Assembly (NCBI GenBank): GCA_965248935.1
Contig: OZ252214.1
Location: forward strand, 3,658,001 to 3,722,000
Source of the DNA: G032773895 sp965248935
GTDB lineage: Bacteria; Pseudomonadota; Gammaproteobacteria; Pseudomonadales; Cellvibrionaceae
DNA length: 64,000 nucleotides
Direction of reading: 5' to 3'
The notes below the pieces were generated by a model, which did no database searches, was not told the DNA's origin, and saw only the letters and a list, made by a program, of their open reading frames with translations. Both the position numbers and the translations under genes were made by a program. This document shows positions 8,370 to 17,344 of this stretch, one piece after another (positions within the stretch are counted from its first letter, which is position 1; each line of letters begins with the position of its first letter).

Positions 8370-8492
8370 ACTGCCATGGAGGCAAGCAAGGACGAAGGCA
8401 AAGAGGAAAACAGACTTCTGCCACTTTACTATAGGGATTATGGTTAAATCCTGTGAGTTCGCCGTTAGGTTAAGCCGAGCGGCGTTTTTTTT
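8370..8492 (+). ncRNA. RsmY/RsmZ (CsrB)-type regulatory RNA, predicted
   Basis: About 120 nt, the usual RsmY/Z size. The 5' end forms a hairpin TGCC-ATGGA-GGCA presenting the AnGGA pentaloop bound by RsmA/CsrA. Further GGA motifs occur near 8390, 8405 and 8435, several in A-rich single-stranded context. A stem CGCCG...CGGCG followed by eight T residues ends the transcript, and a TTAAAAT -10-like element lies just before the start. A near-consensus GacA box lies upstream. Such RNAs titrate RsmA/CsrA and switch cells between motile and sessile programmes. No covariance model could be run, so the exact start and fold are open. Confidence 0.72.
8460..8492 (+). terminator. rho-independent terminator of the Rsm-type RNA
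   Basis: CGCCG pairs with CGGCG across a 15-base loop region and is followed by a run of eight T. It marks the 3' end of the predicted small RNA. Confidence 0.85.
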
Positions 8493-8658
8493 GTCTGCCA
8501 ATTGTCCTCATGTTCTTTCTTATTGCAAAATGTTGTAGAAACGTTTTTTGTGTGAACAGTTGGTTTTAATTCAGTCTAATTTTTATTACTAATTTGTTTA
8601 AAAAAGATATTTTCATGTGAAACTAATTTTAAAAAAGCGTATTAATAGGATTTAATAC

Positions 8659-8689
8659 TTGACTCTAACCCTGATTGGCATAGTATAAA
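8659..8689 (+). promoter_or_regulatory. sigma-70-like promoter
   Basis: TTGACT as -35 with TAGTAT 16 bases later, or TATAAA 19 bases later, as -10. It faces a 200-base unit that ends in a strong terminator. Confidence 0.55.
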
Positions 8690-8693
8690 AACA

Positions 8694-8899
8694 TACCTAC
8701 TGCTTTTCAGGAGGACGTAGTTTTCAAGTATTTAAGCAATCACGTGACGGATGCGTTTAAACACTTAGAAGAATCGCATATCGCTCACATAAAAATGCAT
8801 AAGTCGTATATTCCTGCGGCTCCCAGGGCGACTGCCCCCTACAGAAAACTTGATCGACAATTTTTAAAACCCCGCTTGGTTTACCATAGCGGGGTTTTT
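8694..8899 (+). ncRNA. short transcription unit, small RNA or 73-residue peptide
   Basis: A promoter-like pair and a strong terminator delimit about 205 bases. A good AGGAGG ribosome-binding sequence sits near 8710, but no ATG, GTG or TTG follows at normal distance. The only sizeable frame starts at a GTG at 8744, more than 25 bases further on, and would read through the terminator stem to 8965. I favour a small untranslated RNA or leader over a protein gene; the peptide (beginning MTDAFKHLEE) resembles nothing I know. Confidence 0.4.
8866..8899 (+). terminator. rho-independent terminator
   Basis: AAAACCCCGC and GCGGGGTTTTT form a stem of at least nine pairs across a 13-base loop, ending in five T. 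It closes the short transcription unit upstream. Confidence 0.9.
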
Positions 8900-9091
8900 C
8901 GTTATGGATTTCGCTCTGAGCCTAGTGTTACTCAGTACCATAAAAAATGGTCGAATAAATTTTAAGGAATTACTTAAATTAAACCCAAATAGTAAATGGA
9001 TTAATTAAGGTAAATCTATGTGCTCTGATTTTCTACACAAATTTGTAGGTGTGAAGGTTGCGCTTTAAATTTATTAAAATTGGAATAAATA

Positions 9092-9655
9092 ATGGAAGCG
9101 CGAATATTGAGACTAAATATTGCTGGCCAACCTATTGAATGGTTGAATTGGAGGCAAGCTACCTGTTTGTATGCGCGTGATTTAGTGGGCTGGACCTTGG
9201 GTGGTATTGCCAAAACAGCGCGGGGAGGGCATTCACGAATAACAGGAATGCAAACGTTGTTAGATGTACCTGCAATTATTGCCTGCGGTGGCGAAAGGTT
9301 AACACCCGTTAGAAAAAATCCACTATTAACAAACCAAGGGCTTTTTGCGCGCGACCATTTTCAATGCTTGTATTGTGGAAATTATTTTGATGTTACTCAA
9401 TTATCGCGGGACCATGTTCAACCCAGTAGTCGAGGAGGGAGAGATAAATGGGAAAACGTAGTGGCTGCCTGTAAGCGATGCAATCAAAGAAAAGAGAATT
9501 GGTTACTTAGCGAAATTAATATGGAATTGATTGCCTTACCCTATCGACCTAACCCTTCAGAATATCTGGCGCTTATTAATAGTGACCGTATCCGCTACGA
9601 TCAAATGGAGTATCTTCGCCCACAATTTAATCGCTATACCGAGCGACTGCAATAA
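9092..9655 (+). CDS. HNH endonuclease
   Basis: 187 residues. The central HNH module has CLYCGNYFDVTQLSRDH, then the Asn-containing WENVVAACKRCNQRK, giving two CxxC zinc knuckles and the catalytic His. This matches the common stand-alone chromosomal HNH proteins of proteobacteria, which are not clearly tied to phage or restriction systems. The N-terminal 75 residues are conserved in that group (WRQATCLYARD). No methylase or defence partner is adjacent. Function beyond a DNA-cutting fold is unknown. Confidence 0.88.
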   Translation: MEARILRLNIAGQPIEWLNWRQATCLYARDLVGWTLGGIAKTARGGHSRITGMQTLLDVPAIIACGGERLTPVRKNPLLTNQGLFARDHFQCLYCGNYFDVTQLSRDHVQPSSRGGRDKWENVVAACKRCNQRKENWLLSEINMELIALPYRPNPSEYLALINSDRIRYDQMEYLRPQFNRYTERLQ

Positions 9656-9861
9656 ACTCCTCTTCTTTTGTTATTTGGAAGTGATTGGGTCATGTATGCT
9701 AGTATTGTCTGTTTGGCGCTGTTGCTTGTTTCGTTCTATCGTCAGTCAAATTGAATCTGTGTGCCATTTTTAAATTAGGTTTTAGCTATTAACTTAGCCA
9801 TTAACTTTAGCTATCAAATTCTAACCATCAAACCTTAACTTATCGGGTAGGTCTTAATTAT

Positions 9862-10776
9862 ATGAACAGCGGAATAGAGGGTAACGGGCAAGTGAACAAC
9901 ATTAAAGGGAGTGATGTTGAAGTTGCACTTGCTGTGAAAGCGAACTTGGGGGAGTGTCCGCGTTGGGACGAAAAAAATCAATTACTGTATTGGGTTGATA
10001 TCAACGAGGGTCAGCTACATAGGTTTGATCCCGTAACTGGAACCGATGACTTTATACAGTTTGACGAAGAAATTGGGTGTTTTAGTCTTCGCCCTGATAA
10101 GGGTTTTATTGTTGGCTTACGCTCAGGCTTTCATTTACTTGATGGCTGGCACACAGAACTTCACCCTATTTGTGACCCAGAGTCTGAATTGGATAAAAAT
10201 CGTTTTAACGATGGGCGTTGTGATGCTAAAGGTAGATTTATTGCGGGAAGTGTCTACCCGCCTAAAGACCATGACGGTGCAAATTTTTGGCGCTTGGATA
10301 CAAATTTAAAAGCGACAAAGCTGATTGAAGGTCTGCTAACGTCTAATGGCGCTGGGTTTAGCCCGGACAACCAAACCTTCTATCATTCGGATACACCTAA
10401 ACATATTATTTTTGCATCGGATTACGACTTGGAAACAGGTGAGGTTTCTAATACTCGTGTATTTCATCAGTTTCCACTAGGTAATGGGCGGCCAGATGGT
10501 GCTGCGGTAGATGCCGACGGTTATTACTGGACTGCTTTATATGAGGGGGGGCGCATTGCAAGGTTAAACCCGCAAGGTGATATTGTTGAAGAAATTCAAG
10601 TTCCAGCTAAGTGCCCAACCATGGTTGCCTTTGGTGGAGAAGACTTAAAAACATTATTTATCACCAGTGTAGGCAACCGTTCAGACGAAGAGCTAAAAGA
10701 ATTTCCAAACTCAGGCGCCGTTTTCAAGGTAAGAGTAAGCGTGCCTGGGTTGCCGGAAAATCGTTTTTTTAAATAG
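9862..10776 (+). CDS. SMP-30/gluconolactonase/LRE family lactonase
   Basis: 304 residues, a six-bladed beta-propeller of the SMP-30 family. Metal and substrate positions are visible: the Glu of LGECPRWDE, the Asn/Asp in NRFNDGRCDAKGRF, the Asn of SNGAGFSPDN and the Asp of GRPDGAAVDADGYYW. Such enzymes hydrolyse sugar lactones, typically in oxidative sugar catabolism. No sugar dehydrogenase, dehydratase or transporter lies next to it, so the substrate is not inferable. The preceding 80 bp contain degenerate 12-base repeats of a TAGCTATTAACT type. Confidence 0.88.
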   Translation: MNSGIEGNGQVNNIKGSDVEVALAVKANLGECPRWDEKNQLLYWVDINEGQLHRFDPVTGTDDFIQFDEEIGCFSLRPDKGFIVGLRSGFHLLDGWHTELHPICDPESELDKNRFNDGRCDAKGRFIAGSVYPPKDHDGANFWRLDTNLKATKLIEGLLTSNGAGFSPDNQTFYHSDTPKHIIFASDYDLETGEVSNTRVFHQFPLGNGRPDGAAVDADGYYWTALYEGGRIARLNPQGDIVEEIQVPAKCPTMVAFGGEDLKTLFITSVGNRSDEELKEFPNSGAVFKVRVSVPGLPENRFFK

Positions 10777-10805
10777 TTTTTTAACGGTAATTTTTAACCG
10801 TGCTG

Positions 10806-10853
10806 AGAAGCTACTTAGCGAATATATAATTACCTAGATAAGTAGCTTCTTTT
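10806..10853. terminator. bidirectional terminator between convergent genes
   Basis: An 11-bp perfect stem (AGAAGCTACTT and AAGTAGCTTCT) with a 23-base loop, followed by TTTT on the plus strand. It sits between the lactonase gene and the convergent glycosyltransferase gene. Confidence 0.75.
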
Positions 10854-10856
10854 GGA

Positions 10857-11885
10857 TCACAGATGTGTAACGTGATCAAGCTGAAGAGGTTTGTTGTATT
10901 CATATTCATCATACAGTTGTGACGATAATTCAACAGGGTTTTTCAGTGGGTCCCAAATGGGAAATAATCGTCTTCTTAGGCTGCTAATCACTCTGTCTAA
11001 TAGATTGGCAATGGGAATAGGAATATAGGCCCAACGCAGATAGATATAGAGCCTGCGCCTAATACACCAAAAGTAAACCGATTGCTCTGCATACCATTTA
11101 TATCCCCACCGTTTTTCAAAAAGCTTGTGTGAAGCTTCCCCTATGCTTCTATTCCAGCGTAAATTAAAATACTGTAGATCGTTTAATTTTGCTCTGCTAC
11201 CAAGGTTATCAAAATAGATAATTGAACGTGGTTCGGCGAAAAGTAACTCGCCTTTTGCTTTTAACTGCATACCAATATCCAAATGTTCACGAATAGTCAT
11301 ATGAGGCAACTCAATTTCTTTTAATACTTGGGTGCGAAACATGACTCCGTGGAGTTCAAACGCCTGAGTGGGTACAGTTTCTTTGGGAATATTTTCTGGG
11401 AGTTCTCTGCGATAAGGTTTGTGTTCTATTAAATAATGCTCATTTTTTATTTTAACGATTCGAATTTCCACAGTATAAATATGGTTGCGGGTATAGGCTC
11501 CATCCACCCCATCTTTTTCTAGCGTTAGGGGGGATATAACCGCAGCACCTGTTGACTCTCCCGTCTCAATCAATGGTGGCAACCAATTGGGCGAAACGCG
11601 AGAATCGTTATCTAATAAGAAGGTGAAGGGTGTGTGTATTTCCTCTCTGACTCTGCGTAAACCTTCCATTGGAATCATCAATTCATAGGATATGATTCGA
11701 GCATTGTTTTTATTGGCTATACGATTTTTTGCTTCTTGTATTTCTTTTTTTGGATAACCTAAATTCGCAATAATGAGATCAAATTGCGACTCATCAGTAT
11801 GTTCGTAGACATTGTCAATGCAATCTGCTAGCCCGCTGAACCTATCTCGGGGAGAGATAACAATAGTTACTTTCTTAGTATTCAC
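10857..11885 (-). CDS. glycosyltransferase family 2 protein
   Basis: 342 residues with the GT-A fold of family 2: an N-terminal TIVISPRDRFSGL strand, the DNDSRVSPNW segment supplying a DxD-like metal site, and a later HLDIGMQLKAKGE region around the catalytic acid. The C-terminal part is basic with a hydrophobic, amphipathic stretch that may bind the membrane. It transfers a sugar from a nucleotide-sugar donor, but donor and acceptor are unknown. It stands alone, convergent with the lactonase gene, and no polysaccharide cluster is adjacent. Confidence 0.82.
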   Translation of the reverse strand: MNTKKVTIVISPRDRFSGLADCIDNVYEHTDESQFDLIIANLGYPKKEIQEAKNRIANKNNARIISYELMIPMEGLRRVREEIHTPFTFLLDNDSRVSPNWLPPLIETGESTGAAVISPLTLEKDGVDGAYTRNHIYTVEIRIVKIKNEHYLIEHKPYRRELPENIPKETVPTQAFELHGVMFRTQVLKEIELPHMTIREHLDIGMQLKAKGELLFAEPRSIIYFDNLGSRAKLNDLQYFNLRWNRSIGEASHKLFEKRWGYKWYAEQSVYFWCIRRRLYIYLRWAYIPIPIANLLDRVISSLRRRLFPIWDPLKNPVELSSQLYDEYEYNKPLQLDHVTHL

Positions 11886-12303
11886 ACTCCAATCTCCTTG
11901 TAGAAGTTGAGGGAAAAGGCTTTGTTTTAAATCAAAAAGACTTATTTCCAGGAAAACGATCAGTCACTTTATTGTTTTTAGTTAAAGGTGCATTGATATG
12001 TGTCAAAAAAATACAGATTTTTACTAGAGGTTATTAACAGTCATCATTCAAATTAGTCCTAGCATCAACTTTGAACCGCGACAATAATAGCGGTAGATTT
12101 TCTTCTTCTATCTCGTTTTTATTACTCAATTCCAGATAGTATACAGAGCTTGTATTCTGTGGTTTGTTGACAAAACCGAGATCGATTATGCTGATTTAAG
12201 AGAAATATCGAATTTCTCGTGTGATGCGAGTAATGTGGTATTAGATTGTATAAAGAAAAGGCCATTCACAGGAAGGATAGAGTTGAAATTATGGAAAAAC
12301 TTA
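11886..12303. other. intergenic stretch, no gene seen
   Basis: About 420 bp between the glycosyltransferase start and the metE 3' hairpin. AT-rich, without a convincing ORF, repeat or RNA structure. It must hold the glycosyltransferase promoter. Confidence 0.4.
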
Positions 12304-12337
12304 GTTCAAACGGTCTGTTAAAACAGCCCGTTTGAAC
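12304..12337 (-). terminator. hairpin terminator downstream of metE
   Basis: GTTCAAACGG and CCGTTTGAAC pair over 10 bp with an inner CTGTT/AACAG extension. On the minus strand the stem is followed by TAAGTTTTT, so it probably terminates metE transcripts. Confidence 0.7.
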
Positions 12338-12365
12338 AGGTTCTAATGTATTTTAGCCTTTTTTA

Positions 12366-14699
12366 TTATGCACTCACCTTTTCTTTGGCTATGTTTCTTA
12401 AACTTTTAGCCGCCGATACCATGTTTTTCAGTGCCGGAGTGACTTCCTGCCACTGTCGGGTTTTCAGTCCGCAGTCTGGGTTTATCCAAAGTTTTTCGGT
12501 AGGCAAAACTTCCAGAGCTTTTTCTAACTGTATTACGATACTTTCCGGTGTTGGAATATTGGGGGTGTGAATATCATAGACTCCCGGACCAATATCGTTC
12601 GGGTAATTAAAATTTGCAAACGCATCGAGTAAAGCCATATTTGAGCGAGATGTTTCGATAGTAATAACGTCTGCATCCAAATCGGCGACAGCGCTAATAA
12701 TATCGTTGAATTCTGAATAACACATATGAGTATGTATTTGGGTTTGATCATTAATGCCACAGGTAGCGATTTTAAAGGATTCTACGGCCCAGGCTAAATA
12801 CGCTTTCCAATCACTTTTACGCAAAGGTAAACCTTCGCGGATAGCGGGTTCATCTACTTGGATAATTCGAATCCCAGCGCCTTCTAAATCGATCACCTCT
12901 TCTCTAAGCGCTAAGGCTATTTGTTTGGCGGTCTCTTTTCTTGGCTGATCATCGCGGACAAATGCCCATTGCAGCATAGTGATAGGGCCTGTGAGCATTC
13001 CCTTAACGGGTCTACTTGTAAGCGATTGAGCAAACTGGCTCCATTCCACCGTAATAGGTTTTGAGCGGTAAATGTCGCCATAAATAATAGGTGGTTTCAC
13101 ACACCGGCTACCATAAGATTGAACCCAGCCATATTTTGAAAATACGTACCCTTCCAATTGTTCTCCAAAGTATTCTACCATATCATTGCGCTCGGCTTCT
13201 CCATGCACCAAAACATCAATATCTAAATCTTCTTGAACTTTAATTGCGGTGGTTATTTCAGATTTTATTTTGTTAGTATAGGTTTCTTCGCTTATTTCAC
13301 CGTGTTTATATTGTTTACGGGCGACACGTATACTTTGAGTTTGAGGAAAAGAGCCAATTGTAGTGGTTGGAAATAACGGAAGGTTGAATTCTTTATCCTG
13401 TAATTTTTGTCTGATCTTAAATTCAGAATGACGTTTTGAATAGAGGGTCGAAATATTATCGACAGCATTTCTAACCTGCTTATTTAAGACAATGCTAGAA
13501 TTTTTTCTAGAGGCAATCGCATCAATATTGTTATTTAACGCTATTTGATCTTTGTCACTTAATACCTTGTTGGACGTTAGCGCACAGAGATAAGCCTTGA
13601 GTAGCGAAAGCTCTTCAAGTTTTTGAGTCGCAAATGACAACCAATTTTTTATTGGCTCATTAATTTCGGTTTCTAAATTTAGATCAACGGGAACGTGTAG
13701 TAATGAGCAACTTGGAGCCAGCCAAAGCCTATTGCCCAGTTTTTCTGCTACGGGTTTTAGCCACTGAGCTATTGCTTGAATATCGGATTTCCAAATATTG
13801 CGTCCATCTATCACCCCCAAAGATAATATCTTATGAGGGGAGACTAAATCTAAAATTTGATTGACCTCATCTTTACCTCTTACGGCATCTATATGTACAC
13901 CTGAGACAGGTAGTTGTAGCGCGGTTCGCAAATTTTCTTTTAATGGGCCAAAGTAAGTTGCCAACAATATATTCAGAGGTCTAATCTGTAGTTGATGATA
14001 GGTTCGCTCAAATGCGTTCAGCCATTCGGAAGATAGGTCCAGAGTAAAAATAGGTTCGTCGAACTGGACCCACTGAATACCTTTTGCGGCTAACTGGCTG
14101 AGCAGTTCTTTGTATACGGGAATGAGTTTATCGAGTAACTCCAATTTGTTTTTGAGTCTATTTTCTTTACCTCCCTGAGAGACTACCTTTCCTAGCCACA
14201 GGTAACTTAAAGGCCCCAAGATAACAGGCTTAACCTGCTGTGCGGCCAATTGAGCCTCATCTATATGGGCGAGTAATCGTGTGGCGTTGAGAGAAAATTC
14301 TGTTTCGTCACTGAACTCGGGAACAATATAATGGTAATTGGTATCAAACCATTTTGTCATTTCACTTGCCTGAATAGGTTCTCCATCTTGGGAGCACCCA
14401 CGGGCAATGCGGAAATACTGGTCCAATTCGGAAATTGAATCGGACGTTTTAAAGCGCGCAGGTATATTGCCCAGTAAAAAACTGGTGTCCAGTACTTGGT
14501 CATAAAATGAAAAGTCACCGGCGGGAACCCAATCAATGCCTTTTTCCACCTGTAACTGCCAATTGTGTGTGCGTAATTCTTTTGCCGTGTTTTTGAGTTT
14601 TTGACTGGTAATATCCCCCTGCCAATAGCCTTCGCAGGCAAATTTTAGCTGGCGTTGGTCCCCAATACGGGGGAAGCCGAGGTTGTGAATAGTTGTCAT
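12366..14699 (-). CDS. metE: cobalamin-independent methionine synthase MetE
   Basis: 777 residues from the ATG giving MTTIHNLGFPRIG, chosen because a GGAGG ribosome-binding site precedes it and the family starts there; a longer frame adds 13 spurious residues. Transfers a methyl group from 5-methyltetrahydropteroyl-triglutamate to homocysteine. The N-terminal half carries the duplicated barrel; the C-terminal half has the zinc and substrate motifs, including HGEAERNDMVEYFGEQ, HTHMCYSEF and NPDCGLKTR. Transcribed divergently from metR with a MetR box between them. No B12 riboswitch was seen upstream. Confidence 0.97.
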   Translation of the reverse strand: MTTIHNLGFPRIGDQRQLKFACEGYWQGDITSQKLKNTAKELRTHNWQLQVEKGIDWVPAGDFSFYDQVLDTSFLLGNIPARFKTSDSISELDQYFRIARGCSQDGEPIQASEMTKWFDTNYHYIVPEFSDETEFSLNATRLLAHIDEAQLAAQQVKPVILGPLSYLWLGKVVSQGGKENRLKNKLELLDKLIPVYKELLSQLAAKGIQWVQFDEPIFTLDLSSEWLNAFERTYHQLQIRPLNILLATYFGPLKENLRTALQLPVSGVHIDAVRGKDEVNQILDLVSPHKILSLGVIDGRNIWKSDIQAIAQWLKPVAEKLGNRLWLAPSCSLLHVPVDLNLETEINEPIKNWLSFATQKLEELSLLKAYLCALTSNKVLSDKDQIALNNNIDAIASRKNSSIVLNKQVRNAVDNISTLYSKRHSEFKIRQKLQDKEFNLPLFPTTTIGSFPQTQSIRVARKQYKHGEISEETYTNKIKSEITTAIKVQEDLDIDVLVHGEAERNDMVEYFGEQLEGYVFSKYGWVQSYGSRCVKPPIIYGDIYRSKPITVEWSQFAQSLTSRPVKGMLTGPITMLQWAFVRDDQPRKETAKQIALALREEVIDLEGAGIRIIQVDEPAIREGLPLRKSDWKAYLAWAVESFKIATCGINDQTQIHTHMCYSEFNDIISAVADLDADVITIETSRSNMALLDAFANFNYPNDIGPGVYDIHTPNIPTPESIVIQLEKALEVLPTEKLWINPDCGLKTRQWQEVTPALKNMVSAAKSLRNIAKEKVSA

Positions 14700-14777
14700 A
14701 TTTGCCTCCAGATAGTTAATAGAGGCAATGTAAGCCACTTAACGCATGAATAAAATTGAATTATTTAATAGAATTGA

Positions 14778-14790
14778 TGAAATATATTCA
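14778..14790. promoter_or_regulatory. MetR operator in the metE-metR intergenic region
   Basis: TGAAATATATTCA, a perfect match to the MetR consensus TGAANNNNNTTCA, 79 bp from the metE start and 16 bp before the metR start. A second degenerate copy (TGAATAAAATTGA) lies at 14747-14759, closer to metE. Two tandem sites, one weak, are the known layout at metE promoters in enterics. Confidence 0.85.
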
Positions 14791-14805
14791 TAGATTGAGA
14801 TTGTT

Positions 14806-15690
14806 ATGTTAGATCGTCAGCATTTACAGATTGTCCACTCATTAGATATAAAAGGTAGCCTTGCCGCAGCAGCGGATGACCTGTGCTTGACGCAATCGGC
14901 ACTTTCGCACGCCATTCGCAGACTTGAACATGACTATGGGGTGGATATCTGGCGGAAAAAGGGAAGGGGGGTGGAACTGACTCAAGCAGGTGAGTACTTA
15001 CTGGCGCTAAGTAAACGGTTACTGCCTGAATTGAGTACCGCTGACGAAGCATTAAGAGCCTTTGCTGAAGGCAAGCAAGGAAAGCTACGCATTGGTATGG
15101 AGTGCCACCCCTGCTACGAATGGTTGATGTCAGTCGTGACGCCTTTTCTATCGAAATGGCCTAGAGTGGACCTGGATGTGATACAAGAATTTCGTTTTGA
15201 TGGCCTCGGAGCCTTGTTGAATACCAATATAGATGTGCTTATCACCAGTGATCCGGTTAATAAGCCCGAACTGGTCAATATACCCGTTATGGATTATGAG
15301 CTGGTTTTGGTGACTTCAGCCGAGCATAGATTGGCGAGTAAAAAGCATATTTTGCCGAGGGACCTAAACAATGAAAATTTGATTTGTTTTCCCGTGGAGA
15401 GGGCAAGGCTGGATGTCTTTACCCGCTTTCTTATCCCCGGTGCCTGCGAACCCAAAAGTGTACAGCTTGTTGAAACCATTGAAGTGATGTTGCAACTGGT
15501 GGTCTGTAATCGAGGCGTTTGTACCTTGCCAAAATGGTTATTGCAAAAATACATAGAACACTATGCTATCCAGGGCGTTAGATTGAACGAGGCTGGGGTG
15601 CATAAGCAGTTGTATTTAGTGTACCGCCAAGCGGATAAGCAACTTGCCTATATTCAAGATTTTATTCGGTTGGGTGGTGTTCGCAATTAA
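14806..15690 (+). CDS. metR: LysR-type activator MetR
   Basis: 294 residues. N-terminal winged helix-turn-helix (LAAAADDLCLTQSALSHAIR) and a C-terminal periplasmic-binding-protein-like effector domain that senses homocysteine. MetR activates metE and often represses itself, and the operator lies between the two genes. The start is fixed by MLDRQHLQIV, close to the usual MetR start. The stop is followed at once by three 15-bp tandem repeats. Confidence 0.95.
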   Translation: MLDRQHLQIVHSLDIKGSLAAAADDLCLTQSALSHAIRRLEHDYGVDIWRKKGRGVELTQAGEYLLALSKRLLPELSTADEALRAFAEGKQGKLRIGMECHPCYEWLMSVVTPFLSKWPRVDLDVIQEFRFDGLGALLNTNIDVLITSDPVNKPELVNIPVMDYELVLVTSAEHRLASKKHILPRDLNNENLICFPVERARLDVFTRFLIPGACEPKSVQLVETIEVMLQLVVCNRGVCTLPKWLLQKYIEHYAIQGVRLNEAGVHKQLYLVYRQADKQLAYIQDFIRLGGVRN

Positions 15691-15697
15691 TCTGTTT

Positions 15698-15742
15698 ATA
15701 TTGTTACTTGATATATTGTTACTTGATAAATTGTTACTTAAT
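15698..15742. repeat. three 15-bp tandem repeats after the metR stop
   Basis: Units ATATTGTTACTTGAT (twice, identical) and a third with two changes. They fall between the metR stop and the preferred start of the deacetylase gene and encode LLLDI, LLLDK, LLLNK in a longer upstream frame. Confidence 0.9.
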
Positions 15743-15763
15743 AAATTGAAAAGGTGTAGAAAA

Positions 15764-16828
15764 GTGCGTTATAAAATTGCCACGTTATTTTTATGTGCGA
15801 TATTGAGTGCAAACTCTTGGTCAGTTGTGGTGCTGCAATACCATCATGTCAGTAATGCTACGCCAAAATCCACCAGTATTTCGCCGGAGTTATTTAAGCA
15901 ACATCTGCACTATCTTGAAGAAAATAAATTTAATATTATTAGTGCCGTTAAATTACAAAAAATGCTTCAAGAAAAACACACTTTACCGAACCATACGGCA
16001 GTGATTACTTTTGACGATGGATATAAATCGGTTTACAACACCGCCTTTCCTGAACTGAAAAAACGGCAATGGCCTTTTACTGTGTTTGTAAATAGTAAGG
16101 CGCATGATGGAAAAAACCCTAACTTTATGAGCTGGGAGCAATTGCGTGAAATAAGCAAAAAAGGAGGCAATATTGCTAACCATACAGACAGTCACCCACA
16201 TTTAATACGCAACTTACGTAACGATGATTTAATAATATGGAATAAAGAAAGGTTTAAAGAAATTGAATTTGCAGAACAGAGAATTAAAAAAGAAATAGGT
16301 AAAAGTTATAAATTATTTGCCTACCCCTATGGCGAATATGATACGGATTTGCAAAATATACTAACAAAAAACGGATACGTAAGCTTTGGTCAACAGTCTG
16401 GCCCGGTTTTAATACTCAGTAATCGTATTCCAATTTCGCGGTTCCCGCTTGGAGGGGATTACGGAAATATGAGTGACTTTGATGTAAAAGTAAATAGTTT
16501 ACCTTTCCCGTCCGCTAAAATTCAAATTGTTGACGAAGATGGAAGGCCACTAAAAAACCCGGAATTACCAATTGGGGTTGAGCGGCCCATTCTTAAATTA
16601 ATTTCACCTATTTTTCAGGTTATGGAAGGTGTAAATTGCTTTGCTTCCGGTCAGGGAGCAATAAAGGTAGAAAAGCGTGGTGGCAGTGTTCATATTCAAG
16701 CAAACAGGGCGTTACCCTCGGGGCGAAGCCGATACAATTGCACCATGTTCGCCGGTGGAAACCGCTATTATTGGCATTCGCAATTATTTGTTCGACGGTT
16801 GAATAATGGAAAATGGTATGCGGAGTAG
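15764..16828 (+). CDS. secreted polysaccharide deacetylase (NodB/CE4 fold)
   Basis: I choose the GTG start, giving 354 residues with a clean signal peptide (YKIATLFLCAILSANSWS); a longer frame from 15644 would overlap metR and bury the signal behind a repeat-coded hydrophobic run. The CE4 motifs are present: TFDDGYKSVY with the catalytic Asp pair and NHTDSHPHL with the metal His residues, and a later FAYPYGEYD. Such enzymes remove acetyl groups from N-acetyl sugars in surface or wall polymers. The C-terminal 100 residues form an added beta-rich region of unknown role. It is not clearly in an operon with metR. Confidence 0.88.
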   Translation: MRYKIATLFLCAILSANSWSVVVLQYHHVSNATPKSTSISPELFKQHLHYLEENKFNIISAVKLQKMLQEKHTLPNHTAVITFDDGYKSVYNTAFPELKKRQWPFTVFVNSKAHDGKNPNFMSWEQLREISKKGGNIANHTDSHPHLIRNLRNDDLIIWNKERFKEIEFAEQRIKKEIGKSYKLFAYPYGEYDTDLQNILTKNGYVSFGQQSGPVLILSNRIPISRFPLGGDYGNMSDFDVKVNSLPFPSAKIQIVDEDGRPLKNPELPIGVERPILKLISPIFQVMEGVNCFASGQGAIKVEKRGGSVHIQANRALPSGRSRYNCTMFAGGNRYYWHSQLFVRRLNNGKWYAE

Positions 16829-17344
16829 CCTGAATCTGCGTTATAGAACCGTACTAATCCGTATCGACATTGATTAGTATCAACATTAAGGAAGGGGCTT
16901 TTTAGGTGTTTTTAGCGGTGTTATTTTTTGATTTATGTCCTCAAAAAGTAATACTGCTTCCCTCCAGTTTTGTTCTTCACCGTGTTTTTTCCTGTTTGCC
17001 TTTAAAAAAATTTCCATATTAAGACGTTATCGGTACTGATAGGTAGGATGATTGTCGATTTTTTTAAGTACTATTCGTATTTTATTACGAAATATTGCTT
17101 TTCATTTTCCAATACCCGTTAATTTGTCGTATTAATAAACAAGTTGGTTGCCTCAATTCTCTAGGCAAAATTTACCGTTAAAAATTTTCCATAATTATAA
17201 CATTTGTTATCTCGAACTGATTACATTGCACCTCAATCTTGGTGGATACACATGGCTAAGTGAAAAGGAGATATGGGTCAAGGAGTGGCGGTGGAAAATA
17301 CGTAGAAATTTTAATTTTCGTAAGTTATTACACGGGAGCGTAAT
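16829..17344. other. intergenic stretch with no supported gene
   Basis: About 515 bp, AT-rich. There is an imperfect ACTAATC/GATTAGT inverted repeat just after the deacetylase stop, and a 43-codon minus-strand frame (16886-17017) without a ribosome-binding site. The promoter of the following two-gene secreted module should be here. Confidence 0.4.

Noticed and set aside
15644..15763. Longer N-terminus for the deacetylase
   Set aside because: It would overlap metR by 47 bp, is encoded by tandem repeats, and would place 40 residues before an otherwise clean signal peptide with its own GTG start.
16886..17017. 43-codon minus-strand frame (MEIFLKANRKKHG...) in the gap after the deacetylase gene
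   Set aside because: The peptide has a protein-like composition, but there is no ribosome-binding site and no family; could be a remnant, not callable as a gene.
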